From assembly GCA_965153355.1 (NCBI GenBank), contig OZ231128.1:620001-684000 (forward strand): 64,000 bases of DNA. The letters run 5' to 3'. A program made the translations under genes and the position numbers. The notes under the pieces are model-generated. The model was not told the origin of the DNA. It did no database searches and saw nothing but the letters and a program-made list of their open reading frames with translations. Of this stretch, positions 12,181-24,726 are shown one piece after another; position 1 is the first letter of the stretch, and the number at the start of each line of letters is the position of its first letter. This stretch comes from Flaccisagitta enflata (lineage: Eukaryota > Chaetognatha > Sagittoidea > Aphragmophora).

Positions 12181-12439
12181 CTTGTTCAAAACAAGAGTCC
12201 GGTAGTTTTTGTCATGTTATCCAAATGGTGAAAGACCTAGGAAAACCGGTGACCGTTAGAGCTCTTCAAGAAATGCACGATCGATATTCTCAAGCAAGCA
12301 GAGCATTGTAGCTCAATTCGTTTGGATTTTAGGGCAAAAAGAGTAAAAGAGTTCACCTTAAACTATGCTGATGAATTAGACAAGAATTTCTTTTCGAAAT
12401 TCAGGCATGTATTTTTATGTTTCTGCACTTATCAGTTAC

Positions 12440-12592
12440 AGACGATGGATTGAGGCTGGATTGGGGCTGGATTGATGTTGGAACGGATTGGATGTCGCCA
12501 GTTTGCCGTCGGTCCTGAGGAGGACGAATTCCGGGTGTTACAGGACGAACAAAGTGGGGTGAAGAGTCGCGTAGCGTGCAACTAAAAATTGT
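12440..12592 (-). mobile_element. SF1 subtype A relic
   Basis: GACGAACAAAGTGGGGTGAA then AGTCGCGTAGCGTGCAACT and an A run match the hairpin end of SF1 in reverse orientation. The array has decayed to GATTGG/GGCTGG. Confidence 0.55.
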
Positions 12593-12656
12593 GTCTGACC
12601 GATTAAAAGATAATTTTCATCCAGTTGAAAAAAAAATACTATCTAGGAAATAAATA

Positions 12657-13213
12657 CAGTAGATCTCGTCTAGACTTGAGATAACGGGGGCAAGCATTGT
12701 AGAAAACAATTGCTAGCGAGCTGATATTCAAAACATGTCATCATAGTGATGTTTTTGCCCATGATAGCTGGTTGCCATGTGGAAACATATTTCCATGTAT
12801 TCACGCTAAAGTATCAATATTTTGAGAAATTTTTGAGGGAACATTTTTTAAAATTAAATTTGCTACAACTTTCTCACAGTATGTTCTGTAAGAATGTCGC
12901 TTGTTTAGCTGCTGCTAAGGGTTGTCACACAGAGATACGCTCCCCAGCAACAGCCAATGAGCTTACAATTTCACAGAACATACTGTGGGAAAGTTGTAGC
13001 AAATTTGGATTTTCCACATTGGTCCCCAAAAAAATCTCTCCAAATATTGATATTTTGGCGAGAATAGATTTAAATGTGTTACCATGGCAACCAGCTATCA
13101 TGGGGAATCAAGCATCCTTTGATTAGTCTATAATCCAAATATTGCTCCCCTGGCTTCATTTGTCTTTCCACAGTGTTTTCCCCCATTATCGCAAGTCTAG
13201 ACGAGATCTACTG
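12657..13213. mobile_element. TIR foldback element, 557 bp, TA duplication
   Basis: Termini CAGTAGATCTCGTCTAGACT and its complement, with TA at 12655-12656 and 13214-13215. Inner pairs include ATAGCTGGTTGCCATG with CATGGCAACCAGCTAT, and ACAACTTTCTCACAGTATG with CATACTGTGGGAAAGTTGT, so the whole element folds. The 126-codon frame inside it is a by-product. Confidence 0.9.
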
Positions 13214-13424
13214 TAAACGGACAGCTGGAGAAAAGTTAGTCTCATCAATCACTGAATGAAATACATGTTCAAATGAATCATTTTCTAGTCATGTTATGGT
13301 ATTTTGATCTATGAAGTGCTTCTGTTTTAAGTTTCTAGGGAATTGGTTTATGATTTTTAAACCTAAATCAGTGAATCCTTAATTTCTAAACAAGCAGTAA
13401 AAAATCATTTAATTGGTTTGGTTT

Positions 13425-14245
13425 TGTCGGGAAAAAAGTCGAAGTCAGTTTTAGACTCTTTGACATATTCGAGAGAAACAGGGTTTTTCATTTTCTTATG
13501 CAGAAGTAGAGGGTCTCTGTCGAGCGAATGGGGCCTCCAATGAAATTGATAGGGTAAGTAAATTTAGTAATCCTCTTTCATTTGGCACCAAGCAGAATGC
13601 TCTACAACAAATATTTTTTGCGCTATGATTTTTTAAAGATTTGATTACAAAAAATTCAAATGGAATTTTTTTGATTTTTATCAATTTTGTGTAGAATCAA
13701 TAAATAAATGTATTTATATTTACTTGAGCTTGCAAATACAATAAAAACATGTTTATACGCACAGCTGCTCATCTGTGAGGGTTTTTTTTAGCATTTTAGC
13801 TCATTTTGCTCACTTAGCTCAGTCTATTCTTTCTGATTTCAAATATGGTAAATAAATAAGTATTTTCAAACTTGTTCAAGCAACAAATAAAAAGAACATG
13901 TCAGTGAGCAGTGCTGCTCATCTGTGAGGGTGTTTTCAAGTATTCTAGCTCATTTAGCTTGTGCTTTTTTTCTGGTTCTGATTAGGATGAATAAATCAAT
14001 GTTTTGATTTAAGCATGCAAATACAAGAAAGCATGTCAGTGAGCAAAGCTGGTTGTCTGGTTGAATCATTTTGATTATTTTAGCTCATCTAGCTCATTTG
14101 GCTCAGTCCTATTTTTCTCTGATTTTCAGTGCAGTCAATACATACAATTGCTTTTGATTTGATTTAACAAAATTTCAGTGACTGAAACTGGTGAAAAGTG
14201 ACCAATGCTTACGACTTTTTTCCTCACGGCGACAGCCGCCATTAC
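13425..14245. mobile_element. Dispersed element H, copy 1, with internal ~140-bp tandem units
   Basis: Left end GGAAAAAAGTCG (about 13439) is complementary to right end CGACTTTTTTCC (about 14213). Inside, three units of roughly 140-150 bp carry GCTGCTCATCTGTGAGGG and TAGCTCATTTAGCTCA. The copy at 29340-30640 has the same order and the same right end (CTCACGGCGACAGCCGCCAT here, CTCATGG there). Confidence 0.7.
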
Positions 14246-15920
14246 TGGTGTTGATATTGGATAATTTGAGAACAATATGTTTAACTGCAGCCTTCAATTT
14301 TTTCAACAATCAGAAAATTTGTAAAAAATGTGATCTAACAAGGCCAAGCAGAATAATTCTGGTCAATCTGTTTAGATTTGGGAGCTCTTTAGATATGGGT
14401 TGTCCTTTTAAGATTTCGACTGAAAACCTCAAAATAAGATCTTGGTAACATGACAATATCTCATCAAAACGCTGTCAAATGAAAATGGTTTGAGCTACTG
14501 ACCTCTGCTTGGTCTTGAATGGAGGATATTTTGTCATAGTTTGTTGATCTGCTTTCATTTTTGAATTGGTCACTGCAGTTTAGCTGCTATAGTGATAGGT
14601 AGGTGTCCGTATATCTATTTCCTAGATAGTAGTAGGTTACCTAAGGGGTGGGATGCAACTTTTGAGACAGATTTAAAAAGAGCCTTGATTATATCATACT
14701 TTTGAAATTTCAAATCATAATACAAAAGTAACACTTATTTCTTGGTGAAAACCTTTTTATCAAATGAGAAGAATTTATCAGATTGAAAAAACATCCTAAA
14801 ATGAAACAAATTTCCGAAAATTAAAAAAAAGTCTTATTAGAGGAAAAAAAAGTCTCTGACAAACAATAATCATCAGATAAAAATCAAGTTCAAATTCAAA
14901 CAATAATCATCAGATAAAAATCAAGTTCACGAGAATAATGTCGCGTGTGCTAGTGCTTTCAAACAAAAAGGCTTACAAGGAAAATATAGTTTAATTGCGC
15001 AATAACTGATGTCAAGGGACCAACATATTTCATCCTCAACAGGTTGGTTTTCATTAGTGCCAAAAAAGAAATTAAAAGAAATAAACATGAAGGGATCAAG
15101 ATCAGATTTGTTAGAGCGGTGTTAAACTGTAAAAAAAATGAATAAAAGTCTTGCGAAAGGTCAAAATGATTCTTACAGTTTTCGGAATTGATCAGAAAAG
15201 ACAAAAATCGAACTTTGTAATGGACAGATGGAACAAACAACGGATGAAATGAGGTGGAGACAAGAGAATTTATCAAGTAAAAATTGATTGATTAGATGAA
15301 AAGATTTGATCTGATTAGATATAATTTCGTTTGATGAAAAACAAAAGTGAAATAAAGTAAGAATCGATTGTATGAAAAACTATTTGATAAAAGTTTATCC
15401 TTATTTTCTTGACAATATTTTGAATAATTTTTCAAATGAAAGGACAATAAGACCCCGCTCTCATGAATTTGAGAAGACTAACAAATCTTATCTTTCATAG
15501 GCGGAATTCTGTAATAGCCAATATAGGACTGAGATTTTGTACCCGTTACAGGCGGAATTCCGTTAGTGGCTTTAGACTGGGGTTCAACTCTATTCCAACT
15601 TAACAAAGTTTCAAACCAATATCCGCTCTGCTTCTTGAATATCATAATTATTCTTTATCTCAATATGAAAGGCCGTTGTCAATGGCGCGGAACATTCGCG
15701 AGTATTTCGATGTTCTAACCGGTGCTAAACAAGGAGGAACTATATATACCATAGTGATCCTAATGTTGACACGGCTGAGTAAAGTAACTAAAATATGCTA
15801 TCACCCGGTCCTACATGATTTTCCAGATCCAATGGCTTTAGAACTCCTTTCATAATTTCTGTCTTACTTTCTTTCTTCATTTCTCCCTTTCTATCTTTTA
15901 TTCTTACTCTAATTTTTTCT
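14246..15920. other. No gene recognised
   Basis: AT-rich. ATAATCATCAGATAAAAATC is repeated in tandem at about 14865-14930, and GGCGGAATTC occurs at about 15500 and 15550. The minus-strand frame at 14959-15276 has no identifiable features. Confidence 0.35.
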
Positions 15921-15954
15921 TTTTGTCTTACTTTCATTCTTTCTTTTATTCTTT

Positions 15955-16106
15955 TGTTTGTCTTTTTGTCTGTTTGTCTGTTTTTTCATTTGTTTGTCTG
16001 TTTTTTTTTTGTTTCATTCATCAATTCATTCATTCATTCATTCACTCATCCATACCTTCGTTAATTCATTCCCAAAATGAGCCCTCACCTTTATCTTTTG
16101 TTAGAG

Positions 16107-16180
<74 letters not shown>
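15955..16180. repeat. TTTGTCTG/ATTC microsatellites and (GA)n
   Basis: TTTGTCTG-type and ATTC runs (15955-16060) are followed by a pure (GA)n from about 16109 to 16180. Confidence 0.93.
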
Positions 16181-16182
<2 letters not shown>

Positions 16183-16996
16183 GAGTCTTTAACTGTTTGC
16201 AATTGTTTAGAGGCGGAATTCTATCATTCCTATCATCTCTATCGTTTCTATCAGTTCTATCATCTCAGGTGTCAGGTGTAATTGGTAAAACTCGCCTGTG
16301 GTCAAATAACCCCCTGATTTTTTTTCAAAGTCGCTTTGCAAGTGACTAAAAAAACAGAGTTGAGAAGATGTCAACTTTTTGTTTCTCAGACCAATCAAAC
16401 CGCCAAATCGTTTATCTGATTTTTTTTCATTTTTCTAAAAGATTTCCTAATGAGAAACCGGTCCGATAATTGCTATTACTCTTCTCAGCAACATTCTTAA
16501 AAGCAAAAAGAAAATTTTTTCAAGATATGTCAGATCCCTTGTCTTCATTGTAAATGAAGGGGGGCACAAGAAAAAAAAACAGAGCAGGGAAAATCAAACC
16601 ATTTACTTCAAAATGATGAAAAGACATATAAAGACCAGAGTAAAGAGTGTTGAAGAGGTGCAGCAGCTTTGAACTAGTCATCGCATATGGATTGTACATG
16701 GATTGCACATGGTCAGCAGTACCTGCTGCTGGTGGATTTGAGGTCACAAAGTTGATTTAGTTGATTTAAGGTCTTTTAACGCTGATGCCAGATCAAGGAG
16801 GTTTGATTACAGGTCTAAGAGGACTAATTCTAAACTTGAAAGGGTTGATTTCATGCTTGAAAGAGTTGTAAAGGGGCCCTGGGGATGGGGGAGGGGCATA
16901 ACATAAGGAGAGTCACTCTTGTATTGTAACAGGGTATGCAAGGAAAGGTCCATCGATCACCAACCACATCAGAATTTTTTTTCAGGTAATCAGGAA
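16181..16996. other. No gene recognised
   Basis: Short frames only. AGGCGGAATTCTATCATTCC at 16211 echoes motifs at about 15500. Confidence 0.35.
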
Positions 16997-17749
16997 CAGT
17001 GGAGCACTACTAGAGAACACCCGCTAATAAGGCAAACAACTGACTGTCCTACTATCTAGGAAAAAAGTTTGGAAACACTTAGGCTTGATAGTACTTTTCT
17101 CCTTTCATGTGCTCAAAAAACTTGTACCTGATTTTTTGATTATTTTTACATTCATGTTAACTGGAACTAAAGAGAAAAACTATTTTTAATCCAGCTTAGG
17201 GACTGCAAGTTTAGTTTGTTTATCACAACTCAGAAATGGTTGTAGTAAACATAATAGATTTTGGTCATTTTGGCAGTAAATTTGAGATACTTCCCGCTTG
17301 GAATCTGATTAAAAATCCATGAAATTATAAAACAAGAGCTCAAGAGCTAACCAGTGGTGTAATCCGCATGTTTCTATCTGTTTTTGAATGAATTTGAAAG
17401 CATTTCAAAGATAGAAGAGAAGAAGAAAAAAAAATTCATATTTTTTTTTCTTGCTATTTTTGAAAGTATGTGATCAACTTCAAACTAGTGGCATTTCTAG
17501 ACAGTTTGATGCACAGAAACGAGATAGGGCTCAGATTGTAGATTATTTGACGTAGTTTAAAATGTTTATGAATTTTGTTTACTTATCTCAACAGGAAGTT
17601 AAGATATGTCTCTTTGAAGGTGTTTCCAAACTTATTTCCTAGATAGTATGAAAGATCTTGTTGTCATTTCTATATTTGCAAAAAAACAGCTTCAAAATAA
17701 GGCATAATGTTGCTTAGTTTCTTGACATGCCCTCAAATGAAGCTGTACG
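16997..17749. mobile_element. TIR element related to 382-555, split by another element
   Basis: CAGTGGAGCACTACTAGAGA and ACCCGCTAATAAGGC match the left half of the 382-555 family. After the nested element come AAAATAAGGCATAATG and a degenerate right end GAAGCTGTA. Confidence 0.65.
17052..17646. mobile_element. TIR element, 595 bp, TA duplication, nested
   Basis: CTATCTAGGAAAAAAGTTTG at the left pairs with CAAACTTATTTCCTAGATAG at the right; TA at 17050-17051 and 17647-17648. A fragment TTCCTAGATAGTA occurs at about 14618. Confidence 0.88.
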
Positions 17750-18044
17750 TGATAAAGCATATTCCAAAACAGCCCCATGAGTTTGATTTCTGACATAGAT
17801 CCAGTTTGAAACACAGATTGAGATTTCAACAGGATATCATTGAAAGAGTAAATCACAGAAAAGATTTTAAGAGTTTATGGTTTACTGATTTTTTGTCATT
17901 ATTTCTTAGTTTATAGGCAAATCCAGATTGAGATAAATCTGAGCCATCACAATTTTTATCCGCCCTCTTTCTTAAGAAATAGGCAGGATGACCTTAATTC
18001 AAACTCGTGCGGTGAATTGATAGAAAATTGCGATCTTAAAAAAG

Positions 18045-19593
18045 GCAATGGTTTTTTGCCAGACCAGCTCTCATCAGACCAGTTTAGAGGTTGAATCTCA
18101 AAAACATAAAATAAAATCTGTATGTTTTACCAGACCAGCATCAGACCAGTTTAGCTTTTCCTGAATCTATCTTAAATCCAGAAATAAAATCATCAGACCA
18201 CCATCAGACCACTTGAAACCTCATCTTGGTTTAACCTTAAAATAAAATAATCAGACCATCATCAGACCAGCTGCAAAGCACTCTATAAGAGGTTTAACCT
18301 CAAAATAAAATCATCAGACCACCATCAGACCAGCCCCATATCCTTATCTAAGAGGTTTAACCTAAAAATAAAATCATCAGACCACCATCAGACCAGGCAT
18401 TTATCACTGGATAAGAGGTTCAACCTCAGAATAAAATCATCAGACCACCATCAGACCAGCCCTATATCCCTCTCTAGGAGGTTCAACCTTAGAATAAAAT
18501 CATCAGACCAGCATCAGACCAGGCATTTACCACTGGATAAGAGGTTCAACCTCAGAATAAAATCCTCAGACCACCATCAGACCAGCCCCATATCCTTTTT
18601 TAAGAGGTTTAACCTCAAAATAAAATCATCAGACCACCATCAGACCAGGCATATATCACTGGATAAGAGATTCAACCTCAAAATAAAATCATCAGACCAC
18701 CATCAGACCAGCCCCATATCCTTTTCTAAGAGGTTTAACCTAAAAATAAAATCCTCAGACCACCATCAGACCAGGCATTTATTACTGGATAAGAGGTTCA
18801 ACCTCAAAATAAAATCATCAGACCACCATCAGACCAGCCCCATATCCTTTTTTAAGAGGTTTAACATCAAAATAAAATCATCAGACCACCATCAGACCAG
18901 GCATATATCACTGGATAAGAGGTTCAACCTCAAAATAAAATCATCAGACCACCATCAGACCAGCCCCATATCCTTTTCGAAGAGGTGTAACCTCAAAATA
19001 AAATCATCCTCTTATATAAGACCTCTTATATAAAACCATCCTCTTATCCTTATCAGACCTCTTATCCAGTGGTAAATGCCTGGTCTGATGCTGGTCTGAT
19101 GATTTCATTCTAAGGTTGAACCTCCTAGTGAGGGATATAGGGCTGGTCTGATGGTGGTCTGATGATTTTATTTTGAGGCTGGTCTGATGGTGGTCTGATG
19201 ATTTTATTTTGAGGTTGAACCTCTTATCCAGTGATAAATGCCTGGTCTGATGGTGGTCTGATGATTTTATTTTTAGGTTAAACCTCTTAGATAAGGATAT
19301 GGGGCTGGTCTGATGGTAGTCTGATGATTTTATTTTGAGGTTAAACCTCTTATAGAGTGCTTTGCGGCTGGTCTGATGATGGTCTGATTATCTTATTTTA
19401 AGGTTAAACAAAGATGAGGTTTCAAGTGGTCTGATGGTGATCTGATGATTTTATTTCTGGATTTAAGATAGATTCAGGAAAAGCTAAACTGGTCTGATGC
19501 TGGTCTGGTAAAACATACAGATTTTATTTTATGTTCTTGAGATTCAACCTCTAAACTGGTCTGATGAGAGCTGGTCTGACAAAAAACCATTGC
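18045..19593. mobile_element. Giant foldback of opposed tandem arrays, about 1.55 kb
   Basis: Termini GCAATGGTTTTTTGCCAGAC and GTCTGACAAAAAACCATTGC are inverted. The left arm has about 13 units of about 63 bp, mostly alternating two types. Type X carries GCCCCATATCCTT and type Y carries GGCATTTATCACTGGATAAG. Every unit has a GAGGTTYAACCTC palindrome, AAATAAAATCATCAGACC and CATCAGACCAG. The right arm (from about 19070) holds the same units inverted. There is no coding capacity. The design recalls foldback transposons whose inverted repeats are built of tandem units; the class here is inferred. Confidence 0.85.
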
Positions 19594-19619
19594 TTGAAAA
19601 GGCATGTAACATAAAAACC

Positions 19620-19800
19620 AATGCCATTTATGTATACTCCTCCCAATTGAAGGCGGGTGGGCAGGAATGGAAAACCTTGAGAAACAACTTTCAGATGGAT
19701 GGATGACGGTCCGATGGACCGACGGACCAATAGACCAACGGAGCAATGGACCGACGGACCGACTGACCAATGAACCGACCAACATGACAAGTTCTAGAGC
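19620..19800 (-). mobile_element. SF1-like relic
   Basis: GGCGGGTGGGCAGGAATGG, GATGGACCGACGGACC arrays and CGACCAACATGACAAG follow SF1 order without intact hairpins. Confidence 0.5.
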
Positions 19801-19867
19801 ACATGTCCAAAAAGTTTCAAGATCTGCACATAATATTGAGTATTGAGTATTGAGTATTCTTGAAGGC

Positions 19868-19945
19868 CTCTGACGATGACGATGACGATGACGATGACGA
19901 AGTCGATGACGATGATAATGACGAGGACGATGATAATGATAATGA
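19868..19945. repeat. (GACGAT)n microsatellite
   Basis: GATGAC/GACGAT hexamer run with later GATAAT variants. It is preceded by three copies of TATTGAG (19834-19857). Confidence 0.9.
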
Positions 19946-19989
19946 CAATCACGCCTGACTATGATTTGGTTTGAAGAATTAAATGAGGG

Positions 19990-20300
19990 AAAGGAAGAGG
20001 ACACTGTACAATAATTTCCTCTTTGATGGAGTGGCTTTGACATCAGGAAGGATGCCGTTTGAGAAACATGCGGAAGAGGAAGATGAAGGAGAAAAGGACA
20101 CAGTACAATGATTTCTTCTTCATTGGCGGCATCGTTGAGGAAGAGGAAGAGGACACAGCACAATCGTTTCTTCTTCTTTGGAGGCGTTGTTGACATCGGG
20201 AAAGATGTCGTGGTTGGAGGAAGAAGAAGAGGAAGGAGACGAAGACACAGACAGTACAATGATTTCTTCTTTGTTGGCCGCCTTGTTGACATCCACTAGG
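19990..20300. repeat. Four imperfect repeats around ACACAGTACAATGATTTCTT
   Basis: Copies near 20000, 20097, 20153 and 20246 share ACA(C/G)(T/A)GTACAATNNTTTC, then TTTG(A/G)(A/T)GG, then TTGACATC, with variable spacing. The minus-strand 272-codon frame across them and the adjacent foldback is not supported as a gene. Confidence 0.6.
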
Positions 20301-20429
20301 ATATCGTCGTCGCGTTGTGGTAAGCGTAAACTTTGATGCGTAAATCTCCGCTCTTCATTTTCCTCATTTTCCTCATTAAACTCTTTTCCTCTTCTTCTTT
20401 ATTTAACTTACTCTTTCCTTCCGCTTCTC

Positions 20430-20660
20430 ACCCTGCCCCCTCCTTCTCCTCCTTCTCCTCCTTCTCCTCCTTCTCCTCCTTCTCCTCCTTCACCTCCTTC
20501 TTCATCTCCTCCTCCATCTCCTCCCCCATCTCCTCCTCCTTCTCCCGCCACTTTCTTTCACTTTAACGCATCTCATCAGATCCACTTTCCTTCTTCTCCT
20601 CCTCCTCCTTCTCCACCTCCTTCTCCTCCTCCTTATTCTCCTCCTTGTTCTCCCGCCACT
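20430..20660. repeat. (CTCCTT)n / CTC-rich pyrimidine tract
   Basis: TCCTTCTCC units with CTCC and CCATCTCC variants. Confidence 0.9.
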
Positions 20661-20774
20661 TTTGTTTGACTTGGACAAACCACGCGAATCTGCATTCACT
20701 TGTGGGATTCCTCAAAATATCGATCCGCATCTTATATCTAAATCTAAAGATAGAGGGTGCCCCCAAAGCAACTT

Positions 20775-20937
20775 GTCATCGTCGTCATCACCGTCATCAC
20801 CGTCATCGTCTTCATCGTCGTCATCGTCCTCATCGTCCTCATCACCGTCATCGTCGTCATCATCGTCATTGTTGTCATTGTCGCTGCTGCCTATTTGTCT
20901 TTTTCTTTCTTTTTCATTGCTGTCAATCAATCAATCT

Positions 20938-21027
<90 letters not shown>
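20775..21027. repeat. (GTCATC)n then (GA)n
   Basis: A GTCATC/CGTCAT array (20775-20885) is followed after a short spacer by pure GA (20940-21027). Confidence 0.95.
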
Positions 21028-21029
<2 letters not shown>

Positions 21030-21059
21030 GCCGATCTCGTGGTTTCATGATTTTCATGT

Positions 21060-21350
21060 GTCTGTCTGTCCGTTCATCCATCCATCACTGCCTCTCATCG
21101 GCCGTATAGGCCTAAAATCAGCGCTGACTGGGCTTTTGTCAGCCCTCACAGGTTAGGAAACAGTCCTCTGAGGCGTGATCACTGATCAGGCCTTCTCTGA
21201 CTTACCTCTTCCCTGTGTTATACAGGACATCAACCTTTTGGGGCCACTACCCTGCTTTCACCTCACCTCGTCACCTTAACACCCCAAGCAGGGAAATGGG
21301 TAATGCTAACCATATGGCCATATTTGATCTTTGGACGACTTGTCTTGAAG
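21060..21350 (+). mobile_element. SF2 type G relic
   Basis: AGGCCTAAAATCAGCGCTGA, CCTGTGTTATACAGG hairpin (21212-21226), GGGGCCACTACCCTGCTT and GGGCAAATGGGTAATGCT-like sequence follow the G-type order seen at 21505-22215, with decay. Confidence 0.6.
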
Positions 21351-21504
21351 AACCACGTTCTTTTTTTATTATCTTATCGCAATAGTTAACTTTAACTAGC
21401 TAGTTAACTAGTTAAAATTCTGAAAACCCTTATAGTTAACTATGAGAAATTAACTAGTTAAAACAGTTAAGGATTTTTCTAGGAAAATTGGGAAAAATCC
21501 CCTT

Positions 21505-22215
21505 TTTTCCCTTTTTGGGCAGCGGCCCCGAAGGGGACGAAGTCCTGTGGAACACAGGGGGACTTTCGTTCGTCATTCCGTTCGTCCATCCGTTCGTCCG
21601 TTCGTCCCCCCAGGCCCTCTCAGGCCTGAAATCTACCCTCTTAGGCCTGAAATCTGCCCTCTCAGGCCTTGAATCTGCCCTCTCAGGCCTGAAATCTACC
21701 CTCTCAGGCCTAAAATCTGTCCTCTCAGGCCTGAAATCTGCCCTCTCAGGCCTGAAATCTGTCCTCTTAGGCCTGAAATCTGCCCTCTCTGGCCTGAAAT
21801 CTGCCCTCAGGCCTGAAATCTGTCCTCTCAGGCCTGAAATCTGCCCTCTCAGGCCTGAAATCTGTCCTCTCAGGCCTGAAATCTGCCCTCTCAGGCCTGA
21901 AATCTGCCCTCACAGATTCAAGGCCTGAGCGGGCAGATTTAAGGCCTGAGAGGACAGATTTCAGGCCTGAGAGGGCAGATTTCAGGCCTGAGAGGGCCTG
22001 GGGGGAACGGACGGACAGACCGACGGACGGACGGACGGACGGACGGACGGACGGACGGGCGGACGGACGGAATGACAAACGAAAGTCCCCCTGTGTTCCA
22101 CAGGACTTCGTCCCCTTCGGGGCCGCTGCCCTGCTTCCTCTCACTCCATATCACGATCATGCAAAGCAGGGCAACGGGTATCGCTGACCACATATTGCCC
22201 TTGGGCGACCTGTTA
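21505..22215. mobile_element. SF2 type G palindromic element
   Basis: Left arm: GGGCAGCGGCCCCGAAGGGG (hairpin 21526-21536), CCTGTGGAACACAGG hairpin (21544-21558), GTCC array, then about 15 units of 21 bp (CAGGCCTGAAATCTGCCCTC). The order then reverses into an inverted right arm with a GGAC array and the same hairpins (22090-22104, 22112-22122). The extension CCTGCTT ... AAGCAGGG and GCCCTTGGGC follows. A sister copy is at 55806-56235. Confidence 0.82.
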
Positions 22216-22349
22216 TGACATGATTTTTGGTGAAAATTTTTGACATTAATGAAAAATATTTGGATTGTAACACAGAAACATGGAAACATGAGGATTGTTA
22301 CTCTCAATCAGTTAAATCAATACCGAAATCATTGATATACCTAAAAATA

Positions 22350-23309
22350 CAGGGTTTTTCACGCCAACACGCCGATAACAAAACGACGTTTCCCCGCCCC
22401 ATGACATGATAATTGATTTCTGAAAAATGTTCCTATTAGCTCTTGAGCTCCGATTTTGTAATCTGAAATTGTGATGGTTTGATTCTAAGTAGTTTACCCG
22501 TCATAGATGAGTAAATAAATCCTCAGAATTTGGATAAGTGTCAATAGGTTACCATTTCGAGAAAGCATTGCTTCATGCTCAGGCCATGTCAAAACAATGA
22601 AGCATAAAAAAGTTTACATTCTAAATTGATTAAAATTAGTTATCCTCGGTAAAAAAAAGGAAGCTGAAAAAAATTTCGTGCAGTTGCGTGGCATTCTTCA
22701 CTTGATAATAAACTGTTCAAAGATCATTCGACCAATGTTGCAGCTTCACTTTGCGATCTTCCTCCTGTTGGTCTTTTTATGGTTGGTCAGTCTGTTTGTT
22801 GATAAATCCTACTGTTAGAACTCTAACGTAATTTTGATAATCGTCAGCATTTTTAGCGTCTTGACCTTTGTCAGGTAGTTGAAGTTGATGATTGAATGGC
22901 GCTCCTCCATGATCTCATGGACCCATCTCACTATCGAGTAACATCAACTATGGAGGTGCACTGCTTCGGAATTTATCGAGTTACAGACCCCGGATTGATC
23001 GCAATTTAAAGAGCAAAGACAACTTTTTAAAGTGGGACCAATCTGAGGTCTGTAACTTTATTCGTTTAGAAGCAGTGCTCCATTAAAGTTGATGCTTGTT
23101 TCACAGAGTTTTTCTCAAATGGTAATGTAAAAATTGAGTTCTTTAAAAAAGATCTCTCATTGGTGGACGTCTTGGAAACTAACCATAAACAAAGTCAACA
23201 GACAAAATTGGAGCTCACGAGCTGTACAAAGCTTTTTTCAGAATTTAATTCTCAAATCTAGCAGCTGAGAAATGTCGTTTTGTAATCGGCGTTGGCCTGA
23301 AAAACCCTG
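22350..23309. mobile_element. TIR element, 960 bp, TA duplication
   Basis: Termini CAGGGTTTTTCACGCCAAC and the complement of CAGGGTTTTTCAGGCCAAC; pairing continues through ACAAAACGAC. TA at 22348-22349 and 23310-23311. It also contains an inner inverted pair (GGAGGTGCACTGCTTCGGAA with AGAAGCAGTGCTCCATT). No transposase frame is visible. Confidence 0.85.
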
Positions 23310-23456
23310 TAGTATCAAAATAATAGCAATTTTCTGTAAATTCTGCTTTTTATAAGGTGAAATTCTTAACTATTTTAGCTAGTTAAGTAGCGAAATTTTT
23401 AGTTAGTTTACTGTTAACTAGTTAATTTGAAAACTTTAACTATTGCGACTCCTATC

Positions 23457-23743
23457 TTAGACCAGGATCAAGTCATTCAGTGCCCAAGTACTTAATGGTT
23501 CTTTTGGACGGCAGGGCAGGAATTTTCTGCGAAACAAGTTTTCTTCATAATTGGCTGCAACGTGACAAAATCTTGAGAAATCTTCGATTCCAAGGCAGTT
23601 TTTGAGAATGAAAAAAGAGAGAGTAAAAAAATCCGCATGGCTCATCAGTTTTAATGAATGTTATTATTCAGTTCGGACACTGACTGACGTTCTCTTGGAG
23701 AAAAAAAAATTAATTGTAAAGAAAAAGGGAAAGGAATTCAAGA
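23457..23743. other. No gene recognised
   Basis: A 62-codon minus-strand frame at 23457-23645 is unsupported. Confidence 0.3.
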
Positions 23744-23945
23744 AATGAAATGAAATGAAAGACATTTATTGTAAATGAAAGAAAGCATACAGCGCAATCA
23801 AACAAATACAAAAGGGCGATATGGATTCGTTACAAAGTAAAGCAAAACCCTTCCCCCCAAAGGTTCAGTGATCAGGTGATCTTATTTTTGTACATGCTCA
23901 CCCTGTTCAGGCGAGTCAGTCAATATGGTACATTCTTAAGTACTC
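23744..23945 (-). mobile_element. Possible 3' end of a non-LTR retrotransposon (LINE-like)
   Basis: On the minus strand the sequence ends ACAATAAATGTCTTTCATTT followed by CATTTCATTTC. This is a polyadenylation-type AATAAA just ahead of an ATTTC repeat tail, as many arthropod LINEs have. No reverse transcriptase is present, so it would be a 5'-truncated copy. The left boundary (minus 5' side) is uncertain. Confidence 0.45.
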
Positions 23946-23991
23946 AGAGAGTCAATAAATAAATAAATAAAAACAAGAGAGAAACAAAATG

Positions 23992-24320
<329 letters not shown>

Positions 24321-24333
24321 CATGAAATTGATT

Positions 24334-24720
<387 letters not shown>

Positions 24721-24726
<6 letters not shown>

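Larger units (their letters stand above)
21380..23446. mobile_element. Outer inverted repeat rich in TTAACTAGTTAA, filled with nested elements
   Basis: CGCAATAGTTAACTTTAACT at 21380 faces AACTTTAACTATTGCG at 23446. Both end regions (about 90 bp) are built from AGTTAACTAGTTAA-like words. Between them sit an SF2 G element and a TIR element, so the outer arms look like a single element opened by later insertions. Confidence 0.65.

Noticed and set aside
12746-13126. 126-codon plus-strand frame
   Set aside because: It lies wholly inside a palindromic TIR element and spans its two mirrored arms; no domain.
18045-19010. CRISPR-like appearance of regularly spaced TCAGACCA units
   Set aside because: The spacers are themselves two repeated types, the array is mirrored into an inverted arm, and the surrounding DNA is eukaryotic. 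It is not a CRISPR array.
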